Translations under genes and position numbers: made by a program
Shown: one piece after another, positions 1 to 6,249 of the stretch
Numbering within the stretch: the first letter of the stretch is position 1
Layout: each line of letters opens with the position of its first letter
The notes under the pieces: generated by a model
The model's database searches: none
Told to the model about the DNA's origin: nothing
The model's input: the letters and a program-made list of their open reading frames with translations, nothing else
Origin: Bdellovibrionales bacterium
GTDB taxonomy: Bacteria > Bdellovibrionota > Bdellovibrionia > Bdellovibrionales > JAMPXM01
DNA length: 8,522 nucleotides
Reading direction: 5' to 3'
Assembly: GCA_005792225.1 (NCBI GenBank)
Contig: SXSP01000208.1
Span: 1 to 8,522, forward strand

Positions 1-62
1 GTGCCGAGCTCGGATTTATCTAAACTCGATTCATTTGCGTGAAGTTGGGTTATTGTGTCTCC

Positions 63-1334
63 TTAGGGAGCAAGCTTGTCCCGTTCAAACCATGAGCGAG
101 CGAGGCTTTCGCGGTCCTGGGGGTGCGCAATTTCAATCAGTGCTTTTGCTCTTTCACCCAGCGTGCGCCCGTAGAGATCTGCAATCCCGTATTCCGTGAC
201 GATGAAATGCACGTGAGCACGTGTCGTCACGACTCCCGCTCCCGGATGAAGCATACTGACGATGCGCGAGCGGCCGCTTCTCGTTCGACTTTGAAGAGCG
301 ATGACCGCCTTGCCACCTTCCGATTGGCTCGCGCCGCGGACGAAATCCATTTGTCCTCCAACTCCCGAGATGATTTTGCAGCCAATCGAATCGGCCACGA
401 CTTGCCCGGTGAGGTCCACCTCAACCGCCGAATTTATGGCCATGACTTTTGGATTACGAGCGATGTTCTCCGCACGATTCACATAGTCCGATTCGAGAAA
501 AAGAATCGATGGATTATCATGAACATAGCGGAACAGTGCATCGGTTCCGTTCACAAAGCTCGTCACCGTCTTCCCCGCGTGGAATGTTTTCTTAGAATTG
601 TCGACCGCGCCGCATTCCAGGAGGGGTAGGAGACCGTCCGAAAACATTTCCGTATGGACTCCTAAATTTTTTCGATCCGTCAGCGACGCCCATACCGCAT
701 CTGGAATGGCCCCAATTCCCATCTGTAGCGTCGAGCCATTCTCCACGAGTGTTGCCACATGCTCGGCAATTTTTTTCTCAGTCGCATTCGGAATTTTTGA
801 TTGAGTCGCGAGCAGAGGGGCGCGGTGCTCCCAAATCGAAGTGAACTGTTTGAGATGGATGAGACCGTCACCGTGCGTTCGCGGCATCTCGGGATTTACT
901 TGCCCGAGAACGATGGATGCGGACTCGACGGCGGCTCTTGCGACGTCGATGCTTGTTCCGAGCGAACAGTAACCCTTCGCATCAGGAGAGGAGACTTGAA
1001 CGATTGCGACATCCGGAGCGCGAACCCTTCTACGAAACAGGCCCGGAATTTCTGAAAGGAAGCAAGGAAGGTAATCGACCCGATCGTAATCGAGTTTCTT
1101 TCGCAGGTTTTCTCCTACAAAGAGGTTTGTCACGCGAAATTCGGGGTAGTCCGCGTATCTCGCCCTCCCATGGGTATGCAAGTGAATCATCTCGACGTTG
1201 TTGAGGCTGTTACGTTCCGTGATCAAGGCGTCCAAAATGATTTCGGGCGTGGCTGCTGCACCGTGCACGAAGATTCTGTGTCCTGGCTTGATATGTTGGA
1301 TCAGTTCGTATGGATTCGTCGCAATTTCGATCAA
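63..1334 (-). CDS. Acetyl-CoA hydrolase/CoA-transferase family protein
   Basis: The 423-residue protein belongs to the family of acetyl-CoA hydrolases, 4-hydroxybutyrate CoA-transferases and butyryl- or succinyl-CoA:acetate CoA-transferases. These cytoplasmic enzymes move CoA between acyl-CoA and a carboxylate through a glutamyl-CoA intermediate. The N-terminal domain covers about residues 1-190. The C-terminal domain holds GIGAIPDAV (206-214), HTEMFSDG (227-234) with the likely catalytic Glu229, the conserved EVDLTGQV (305-312), SGVGGQMDF (323-331), and EYGIADLYGRT (381-391). Length is normal for the family. The start is TTG, chosen because its TTGA overlaps the stop of the upstream universal stress gene and a GGGAGA site lies 6 nt upstream. 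Substrate cannot be read from sequence; acetate as acceptor is inferred. A role in acetate release or acyl-CoA balancing under energy limitation fits the neighbours. Hydrolase activity instead of transferase is possible. Confidence 0.9.
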   Translation of the reverse strand: MIEIATNPYELIQHIKPGHRIFVHGAAATPEIILDALITERNSLNNVEMIHLHTHGRARYADYPEFRVTNLFVGENLRKKLDYDRVDYLPCFLSEIPGLFRRRVRAPDVAIVQVSSPDAKGYCSLGTSIDVARAAVESASIVLGQVNPEMPRTHGDGLIHLKQFTSIWEHRAPLLATQSKIPNATEKKIAEHVATLVENGSTLQMGIGAIPDAVWASLTDRKNLGVHTEMFSDGLLPLLECGAVDNSKKTFHAGKTVTSFVNGTDALFRYVHDNPSILFLESDYVNRAENIARNPKVMAINSAVEVDLTGQVVADSIGCKIISGVGGQMDFVRGASQSEGGKAVIALQSRTRSGRSRIVSMLHPGAGVVTTRAHVHFIVTEYGIADLYGRTLGERAKALIEIAHPQDRESLARSWFERDKLAP

Positions 1335-2260
1335 CGTCTGTCTCCCGGGAATATGAGCACTGGGATATCCGACGAGCTTAAGAGATCTCTGGTTACGCTA
1401 CCGAGGACCACCGAAGCAAATGGACCCGTTTTTTCCGAAACCACAACGAGATCTGCTTTGATCTTCGAAGAGAACTTTAAAAGGGACTGTGAAATGGCAG
1501 CAGAGTCATGAAGCAGGACGTGTTGACACTTAATCCCAGATTTTTCAGCTTCTTCTTGCCATGACTGCGCTATCTCTCGCGCATTTTTTCTCTCTACCTC
1601 GAAAAAAACCTCAACATTTTCCCAGCCGCCCGCGAGGGCGGCCGAGGAGAAGAGTGAAAGGTTCATGAATGAGGGCAGCACATGGACGAGCGTAATTTCT
1701 GCTTTCGCCTTTTTCGCGAACGGGATGAGGTTCAAAAATGTTTTCCGGCTAGGAACCTGAAGGTCTGTGGCGAGCATAATTCGACGCATGTTCCTCAAAG
1801 AAGGAGATCGCGCGTTGATGGCAAGAACCGGGGCACCCGATCGGTGGATCAAGGTACTCACGAAGCCGCCTGGATACGCAATACGATTTGCGCCTCGTAC
1901 GTGCGTGAAAACCGTTATCGCTTTGGCCTTCTTTCTCTCAGCGGTCTGTACCAGAGTGGAAACATTTTCGTTGCGTGAGCGATAGGGTTGAAAAAGAATT
2001 TCGGATTCCAAATTTCTATACGCGCCGTTTTTTCGCAGAAACTGTGTGAATGCAATCCGTCCCTTTTTCTCAAATTCCTCTTTCCATGGTCCCGTGAAGT
2101 CGTCTGGCCAACCAATTTGGTCAGGGCTTAGCACGCTGACGGCTCGCATCTGCAAATCGAAGAACTTAGCGACCGTTCGAGCGGAAGCGATCGCATCTTT
2201 CAGCGGGGCAGATCTTTGATCTAGACAGTCAAAGGCGAGTAGCAGCACGTCGTTGGACAT
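1331..2260 (-). CDS. Universal stress protein, two tandem Usp domains
   Basis: The 309-residue protein has two UspA-like alpha/beta domains, about residues 3-150 and 158-306, so it is a tandem Usp rather than the single-domain form of about 140 residues. Each repeat starts with a short hydrophobic strand (VLLLAFD at 5-11; IMLATDL at 161-167) and ends with a strand after the ligand loop (APVLAIN at 143-149; IPVLIFP at 299-305). The second repeat keeps the LGSVTRDLL stretch (286-294) typical of the ATP-binding end. The usual G-x2-G-x9-G(S/T) motif is not intact: Gly279 and Gly287-Ser288 are present but the first glycine is missing. The first repeat is more degenerate. Nucleotide binding is therefore uncertain. 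The ATG start has AGGAGA 7 nt upstream. It is the first gene of a two-gene unit with the CoA-transferase. Usp proteins are often induced by oxygen limitation, stasis or starvation; that is family knowledge, not seen here. Confidence 0.88.
   Translation of the reverse strand: MSNDVLLLAFDCLDQRSAPLKDAIASARTVAKFFDLQMRAVSVLSPDQIGWPDDFTGPWKEEFEKKGRIAFTQFLRKNGAYRNLESEILFQPYRSRNENVSTLVQTAERKKAKAITVFTHVRGANRIAYPGGFVSTLIHRSGAPVLAINARSPSLRNMRRIMLATDLQVPSRKTFLNLIPFAKKAKAEITLVHVLPSFMNLSLFSSAALAGGWENVEVFFEVERKNAREIAQSWQEEAEKSGIKCQHVLLHDSAAISQSLLKFSSKIKADLVVVSEKTGPFASVVLGSVTRDLLSSSDIPVLIFPGDRR
1341..1346 (-). promoter_or_regulatory. RBS of the CoA-transferase gene, inside the upstream gene
   Basis: GGGAGA on the minus strand ends 6 nt before the TTG codon at 1334-1332 and lies within the last codons of the universal stress gene. 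It decides the TTG start, since no ATG or GTG lies at this junction. Because the start overlaps the upstream stop, translational coupling is likely. Confidence 0.7.
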
Positions 2261-2341
2261 TTATTTGTCTCCTGATTTTTTCCTCACGGGTCTTTTAGGC
2301 CTAGTGAGTAGCAAAAGTGAGGCCGCAGATTTGCGGGTAAA

Positions 2342-2367
2342 CCAAACCTGTTTTGAGACAAGTTTGG
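2342..2367. promoter_or_regulatory. 26-bp dyad, candidate operator
   Basis: Left arm CCAAACCTGT (2342-2351) and right arm ACAAGTTTGG (2358-2367) are inverted copies with one mismatch in ten, separated by the 6-nt spacer TTTGAG. The centre lies between 2354 and 2355, about 94 nt from the Usp start and 133 nt from the NTPase start. The symmetry and position suggest a binding site for a dimeric transcription factor serving one or both divergent genes. The inner TGT-N6-ACA does not match the CRP or FNR consensus. The regulator is unknown. An RNA hairpin is possible, but no T-run follows. Confidence 0.55.
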
Positions 2368-2379
2368 CGGAGGAAGGGC

Positions 2380-2385
2380 TATATT
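2380..2385 (+). promoter_or_regulatory. Possible -10 element for the NTPase gene
   Basis: TATATT differs from the sigma-70 -10 consensus by one base. No well-spaced -35 box precedes it; TTGAGA at 2353-2358 is 21 nt away, too far. A transcript would start near 2392, leaving a leader of about 95 nt. The dyad centre would then sit around position -37, roughly where activators that replace the -35 element bind. This is a weak prediction by eye. Confidence 0.3.
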
Positions 2386-2487
2386 GTCCCAAGAGCGTTG
2401 AGCGCAACTCGCCTGCTGTTGCGAAAGTTGGATCGGTTTTTGAAGCTTTTGAATCTGAAAATGATGAGATGAAATCGGAGGCTGATC

Positions 2488-3087
2488 ATGAAAATCGTTT
2501 TGACCGGTGGACCTTCCGCGGGAAAGACATCGCTAGTTGATATCCTGCATCGGGCCGAAAGCCACAGACTCTCCGTCGTGCCGGAAGCCGCCTCCATTCT
2601 TTTCCGAGGAGGGTTTCCCCGGTCGGTCGAAGATCCGCAGACGTTTTGTCAGCAGCGAGCTATCTTTGCAGTTCAAGTTGAACTTGAAAGGATTGGTGAA
2701 CTTGAATCCGAAGGTCGGCATCTCGTCTGCGACCGGGGAACTCTCGACGGGCTGGCATACTGGCCCGGCGACGAAGAAAGTTTTTTCGCAAACATGAACT
2801 CCTCGATGGCTGCGGAAATCGCTCGTTACGACTGGGTCATCCATCTTGAGAGCGCTTCCGCGGAGCACTACGAGCAAAGCCCTGTTCGAACTGAGACACC
2901 TTCAAGAGCTGCCGAGCTCGACCGGCGGGTGAGAAGCGCGTGGCGCCTTCACCAGAATCGATTGATCATTCCGAACAATAGGCACTTCTTAAAAAAGATC
3001 GATCTCGCGACGAGAGCCAGCGAGATGATTTTGTCTGGTTTTCCCCTGGAGAGAATCAGAAAGGACCTTGGACTTAAGACGGCGTAA
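2488..3087 (+). CDS. P-loop NTPase, AAA_28 / NadR-kinase-like
   Basis: The 199-residue cytoplasmic protein starts with a beta strand and a Walker A loop, GGPSAGKTS at residues 7-15 with Lys13 and Thr14. VPEAAS (31-36) follows, as in the AAA_28 family, and then a Walker B-like strand HLVCDRGTLDG (78-88) with Asp82. The region around 130-160 is rich in Arg (SPVRTETPSR, RRVRSAWR) and could form the lid that closes on the nucleotide. The family includes the kinase half of NadR and many uncharacterised ATPases; the substrate here is unknown and I do not assign one. Length suits a single-domain member. The ATG start has GGAGG 6 nt upstream (2477-2481). It is the only plus-strand gene, divergent from the Usp gene and overlapping the D-lactate dehydrogenase gene tail to tail by 14 nt. 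Confidence 0.85.
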   Translation: MKIVLTGGPSAGKTSLVDILHRAESHRLSVVPEAASILFRGGFPRSVEDPQTFCQQRAIFAVQVELERIGELESEGRHLVCDRGTLDGLAYWPGDEESFFANMNSSMAAEIARYDWVIHLESASAEHYEQSPVRTETPSRAAELDRRVRSAWRLHQNRLIIPNNRHFLKKIDLATRASEMILSGFPLERIRKDLGLKTA

Positions 3088-4072
3088 CGCGTACATCGCT
3101 CAGATCAAGGCCCGACTCAAACTTCGATAAACTGGAGATCGTCGTATCCGCAATGTTTTCCAAGGCTTCTTGGGTAAAAAACGCTTGGTGCGAGGTCACT
3201 AGCACGTTCGGAAATGTGAGGAGCCGCGCGAGCACATCATCGGCGATTCCGGCTTCAGACCAGTCGCTGAAGAATACGCCTTCTTCTTCCTCGTACACAT
3301 CCAAACATGCTCCTCCGATGGAGTGACATTTTAATGCCTTCATCAGGACGTTCGTGTCGATCAGGCCGCCTCGGCCCGTGTTGATGAGAGTGGCGGTTTT
3401 CTTCATCAGTGCGAAAGCTTTTTCGTCCAAAAGGTGTCGAGACTCCTGATTGAGCGGACCATGAAGAGAAATGACGTCGCTCTCTTGAAGCACCAGGTCC
3501 CTCTCGGCGTAACGAATTCCGAACTTCGCTGCCCATTCCTGATCAGGCGATTTGTCCCAGGCAAAGACGCGACATCCGAATCCACACATGATTTGTGCGA
3601 ACGCTCGCCCGATCCTGCCGGTACCCAGTACGCCAACGGTTTTTCCGTGCAGGTCAAAGCCAAGGAGGCCGTCGAGCGAAAAGTTCAAGTCATGGATTCT
3701 ATTGTGAGCCTTGTGAATTTTGCGATTGAGACAAAGAAGCATGGCGACGGCATGCTCGGCGACCGCGTATGGCGAATATTCCGGTACTCGAACGACAGTT
3801 AGGCCCAGCGACGCGGCTTTTTTTACATCCACATGGTTAAATCCAGCGGACCTGAGTGCGACGAGGCGAATGCCAACTTCTTTGAGGACTTCGAGCGTTC
3901 TCGCATCGGCCCTGTCGTTTGCAAAGCAACAAACAGCTTCGCAATCGCGGGCGAGTTGTGCCGAGTCAGAGTTGAGGCGAACCTCAAGGAATTTGAGTTC
4001 ATGTCTTCCGGCATTTGATTTCTCTAGAAACTCGCGATCAAAGCGATGGGTGTCGTAAACGGCAACTTTCAT
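3074..4072 (-). CDS. ldhA: D-lactate dehydrogenase (D-2-hydroxyacid dehydrogenase family)
   Basis: The 332-residue cytoplasmic enzyme should reduce pyruvate to D-lactate with NADH. The nucleotide-binding domain carries GTGRIG (150-155) and Asp173 at the end of the next strand, which favours NAD over NADP. The catalytic set matches D-lactate dehydrogenases in position: Arg234 in NTGRGG, Asp258, Glu263 in the acidic run after LDVY, and His295 in TSHQAFFT. VPEYSPYAVAEHAV (96-109) is the usual sequence entering the hinge. Length is close to E. coli LdhA (329). The ATG has AAGGAGG 4 nt upstream, all inside the 24-nt gap after the TauE/SafE-like gene, so it probably ends the cbb3 operon. Another 2-hydroxyacid substrate is possible, but the motif fit to LdhA-type enzymes is good. 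Confidence 0.88.
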   Translation of the reverse strand: MKVAVYDTHRFDREFLEKSNAGRHELKFLEVRLNSDSAQLARDCEAVCCFANDRADARTLEVLKEVGIRLVALRSAGFNHVDVKKAASLGLTVVRVPEYSPYAVAEHAVAMLLCLNRKIHKAHNRIHDLNFSLDGLLGFDLHGKTVGVLGTGRIGRAFAQIMCGFGCRVFAWDKSPDQEWAAKFGIRYAERDLVLQESDVISLHGPLNQESRHLLDEKAFALMKKTATLINTGRGGLIDTNVLMKALKCHSIGGACLDVYEEEEGVFFSDWSEAGIADDVLARLLTFPNVLVTSHQAFFTQEALENIADTTISSLSKFESGLDLSDVRVTPS

Positions 4073-4076
4073 AGAT

Positions 4077-4083
4077 CCTCCTT
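4077..4083 (-). promoter_or_regulatory. Strong RBS of the D-lactate dehydrogenase gene
   Basis: AAGGAGG on the minus strand lies 4 nt before the ATG at 4072-4070. It is the most complete Shine-Dalgarno in the window, with slightly short spacing. No room remains for a promoter in the 24-nt gap, which supports read-through from upstream genes. Confidence 0.7.
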
Positions 4084-4096
4084 ATCTCTAGCAGCT

Positions 4097-4825
4097 TCAA
4101 TGGCAGCGGTGATGTGGCGTCGAGCTCGATTTGGACTCGCGATCCATAGCCAAGCGATTCGCGAACGACCCTACACTGATGAGACCCGCCAACACGAGGA
4201 GAGTGCCCATCAAACGCCCGCGATGGATAGGAGAACGCGCAATCCCGGACCGAAAGACTTGCACGCCGATTCCTAGAGCGGGAACCGTTCCCAACCAAAA
4301 AAACGACATAAACACGACTCCTTTGATTGTACTCCCTGTTGCCGCCGCTCCAAGTGCGAACGCATAAAGATGTCCACAAGGAAGGAGGATCGTAAAGATT
4401 CCACCCGAAAAAGCGGTCGCCCAAGTCGGAAGACTCGAGAGGCGTAACCGGCGCCAAGCGAGAGTTTGGACCCGTTCGAGACGGCGGGGAAGTCGAAAAT
4501 GAAGGGCTTTTCCATTCCACGTTCGAACTCCCATCCAGATCAAGAGAGCGCTCAAAAATAAAAGAAAAAGTGTCGATGCCCAAGCCGAACTCTGAAGCCC
4601 GGAGAGAGCTTTTGAACCGAGTCCTCCGGCAATTGCACCGAGAGCCGCGTAAGAGAAAAAGCGTCCCAGGTTGTAGGCTAGGAGTGCCGCACGATTTGGG
4701 CCGAGACCGAGTGCTAGCGGTCCACACATCGCCGCGCAGTGGGGGCTACCGACAAAGCTCGCCGCGAGAACCGAAATCGGTACTGACCAGCTTAGGACTT
4801 GAGGATCAAGTGAAGGGACCGACAA
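4097..4825 (-). CDS. TauE/SafE-like (DsbD_2-type) membrane protein of the cbb3 cluster
   Basis: The 242-residue polytopic inner-membrane protein has about six hydrophobic segments (roughly 13-36, 46-70, 82-101, 136-160, 166-190, 203-222). It carries the hallmark GSPHCAAMCGP at 26-36 (His29, Cys30, Met33, Cys34) and a second motif LLPCGHLY at 147-154 (Cys150, His152). Proteins with this pattern are annotated as sulfite exporter TauE/SafE family or DsbD_2 domain and commonly sit beside ccoG. A role in copper or thiol handling for oxidase assembly is inferred from the paired Cys/His motifs and location, not shown; sulfite export is unlikely here. The C-terminus ends in PHHRCH (237-242), a possible metal-binding tail. 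The TTG start overlaps ccoG by 20 nt and is chosen because AAGGAG lies 7 nt upstream and no in-frame ATG or GTG lies near. Confidence 0.85.
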   Translation of the reverse strand: MSVPSLDPQVLSWSVPISVLAASFVGSPHCAAMCGPLALGLGPNRAALLAYNLGRFFSYAALGAIAGGLGSKALSGLQSSAWASTLFLLFLSALLIWMGVRTWNGKALHFRLPRRLERVQTLAWRRLRLSSLPTWATAFSGGIFTILLPCGHLYAFALGAAATGSTIKGVVFMSFFWLGTVPALGIGVQVFRSGIARSPIHRGRLMGTLLVLAGLISVGSFANRLAMDRESKSSSTPHHRCH

Positions 4826-6245
4826 GGGTCATCTCCTTCTCGATCAAAATGATTTGACCGGTTTGGGTGTTTTGATCTTGAACTTTGAGCCGAACTTTCC
4901 GTTGGCCGTTCGAGAGAACGTTTTTTGGAAACCTCGCGAAGACATCGGCGCGGGTCAGGTCTCCATCTTTTAAGGGAAAAGGCTTCAGTGCCGTCACGAG
5001 AGACACTCCGAGAGACGACTCCTCGGGATGGAGCTCAAAAATAATCTGATGAAGAGCTCCGCTCTGATTACTCAATTCAATTTTGAAGTGATTCAAAACA
5101 AAAACTTCGCCGGCTTCCGTCGTTTGGAGGGTGTATGGGGATTCCTTCGCGCGCAAGACGGCGACGTCAACTGGCTTCATCCAGGCGAGACTTAGAATGA
5201 GCGCCAGTGCTGAGATCGCGACGACCGAGAGGTAAACGACGGGGCGCAAACGAAAGCGCGTCTTAGTTTTCCCTTGGAGACCCGCGAGTGAATCATACCG
5301 GATGAGACCGGTGGGTTTCTTCAATTTCGCCATCACCTCGTCACAGGCATCGATGCAGGCTGTGCAAGCAATGCATTCCATTTGTACTCCACGGCGGATG
5401 TCGATTCCGGTTGGGCAAACCTGAACGCATCGGTAGCAGTTCACGCAGTCTCCGAGCTTGGTTCCGTGCGTTTTCGAAATCGCCTTTGCTTGGGGGGTCG
5501 CCCGCGGCTCGCCGCGACTCAAATTATAGGCAACGATTTTGGATCGCGAATCCATCAAAACGGATTGAAAGCGGCCGTAGGGGCACACGATCGTGCAGAA
5601 TTGCTCGCGGAACCAAGCGAAGTCGAAGAGGATGATTGAGGTCGACACAGCCATGAAGAGAAAGCTTCCCCAATTCTCCACGGGTGAACTCTTGATCATG
5701 CGAGCGAGATTTTCGGTCCCGACGAAGTAGGCGAGAAAACTATGAGTGATGACGAGCGAGGCGGAAAGAAAGGCCGACCATTTCAGAGAGCGCTTCAGGA
5801 TTTTTCGCGCCGACCACGGGGCGCTGGCGAGCTGACGTCGCTCGAGCGCCGATCCCTCGATCCATCGCTCGATCCGGCGAAAGACGCCATCGATGAAAAC
5901 AGTTTGCGGGCAAGCCCAACCGCACCAGACGCGGCCCCAAATCGCGGTCGCGAAAAACAGTCCGAATCCGGCGACGGCCAAAACAAAGAGGAGCAGGGGA
6001 GCGTTGTGCGCGCGAAGTGACAGTCCGAAAAACTCGAATTTGCGATTCGTGATATCAAGGAGGACGGCCTGTTCGCCATCAACTCTCACCCACGGAAGAC
6101 CGAGAAAGAATAGGATCAAAACAAACTGCACCCGAGTTCGCCAACTGCGAAAGAACCCGCGAACGTCGGCCGGAAAAAGGAAAATTCTTTTTCCCGTTTC
6201 ATCGGTCGTAGAGAGTCGATCAGGATGCAGTTCGAAGGGATTCAT
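4806..6245 (-). CDS. ccoG: CcoG (RdxA/FixG), cbb3 oxidase accessory Fe-S protein
   Basis: The 479-residue inner-membrane protein is the cbb3 assembly factor CcoG. In other bacteria it has been linked to copper(II) reduction for cbb3 biogenesis. Five hydrophobic segments lie near 39-55, 81-103, 154-176, 192-212 and 335-355. Membrane-side cysteine pairs occur in WCGWACPQ (Cys108, Cys112) and CTIVCPYG (Cys217, Cys221). Two 4Fe-4S sites follow, CVNCYRCVQVCP (267-278) and CIACTACIDAC (291-301), with all eight cysteines present. The part after 356 is the Ig-like FixG C-terminal domain, expected outside the cytoplasm. Length is typical. The ATG start lies 4 nt after the ccoP stop (TGAGAGAATG); its own RBS is weak, so coupling to ccoP is likely. 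It overlaps the next gene by 20 nt. Confidence 0.96.
   Translation of the reverse strand: MNPFELHPDRLSTTDETGKRIFLFPADVRGFFRSWRTRVQFVLILFFLGLPWVRVDGEQAVLLDITNRKFEFFGLSLRAHNAPLLLFVLAVAGFGLFFATAIWGRVWCGWACPQTVFIDGVFRRIERWIEGSALERRQLASAPWSARKILKRSLKWSAFLSASLVITHSFLAYFVGTENLARMIKSSPVENWGSFLFMAVSTSIILFDFAWFREQFCTIVCPYGRFQSVLMDSRSKIVAYNLSRGEPRATPQAKAISKTHGTKLGDCVNCYRCVQVCPTGIDIRRGVQMECIACTACIDACDEVMAKLKKPTGLIRYDSLAGLQGKTKTRFRLRPVVYLSVVAISALALILSLAWMKPVDVAVLRAKESPYTLQTTEAGEVFVLNHFKIELSNQSGALHQIIFELHPEESSLGVSLVTALKPFPLKDGDLTRADVFARFPKNVLSNGQRKVRLKVQDQNTQTGQIILIEKEMTLVGPFT
4833..4838 (-). promoter_or_regulatory. RBS fixing the TTG start of the TauE/SafE-like gene
   Basis: AAGGAG on the minus strand lies inside the last codons of ccoG, 7 nt before the TTG at 4825-4823. 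Spacing and sequence are near ideal. This supports an N-terminus that includes the whole first membrane segment and the HCxxMCG motif. Confidence 0.7.
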
Positions 6246-6249
6246 TCTC

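Larger units (their letters stand above)
2261..2487. other. Divergent intergenic region between the Usp and NTPase genes
   Basis: This is the only sizeable non-coding stretch in the window and should hold promoters for both directions. Apart from the 26-bp dyad and the -10-like element listed separately, I see small inverted repeats. These are CCGCA/TGCGG around GATT at 2323-2336, GTTG/CAAC around AGCG at 2397-2408, and CCTCAC (2282-2287) paired with GTGAGG (2317-2322). No T-tract follows any of them, so none looks like an intrinsic terminator. I found no convincing FNR-type TTGAT-N4-ATCAA site. Confidence 0.6.

Noticed and set aside
1..20. Resemblance to a cloning-vector polylinker
   Set aside because: CCGAGCTCGGAT at 4-15 looks like a common polylinker segment, and AAGCTT occurs nearby. 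The AAGCTT is inside a conserved coding end and the flanks do not match a vector, so chance is more likely.
2282..2322. Hairpin CCTCAC/GTGAGG as a terminator
   Set aside because: The loop is 29 nt, the stem only 6 bp, and no T-tract follows on either strand.
2461..2472. Leader peptide before the NTPase gene
   Set aside because: ATG ATG AGA TGA encodes only three residues and has no RBS; it is most likely incidental.
2261..2487. FNR or CRP binding site
   Set aside because: Given the low-oxygen theme I looked for TTGAT-N4-ATCAA and TGTGA-N6-TCACA. Neither is present; the dyad found has different arms and spacing.
2253..2540. 95-codon plus-strand open frame spanning the divergent intergenic region
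   Set aside because: It begins antisense inside the Usp gene, overlaps the well-supported NTPase start in another frame, and covers the dyad. Its product is not recognisable and it lacks a good RBS.
4038..4727. 229-codon minus-strand open frame
   Set aside because: It is an out-of-frame shadow of the TauE/SafE-like gene and runs into the start of the D-lactate dehydrogenase gene. Its composition is Arg/Ser-rich and it has no motif.
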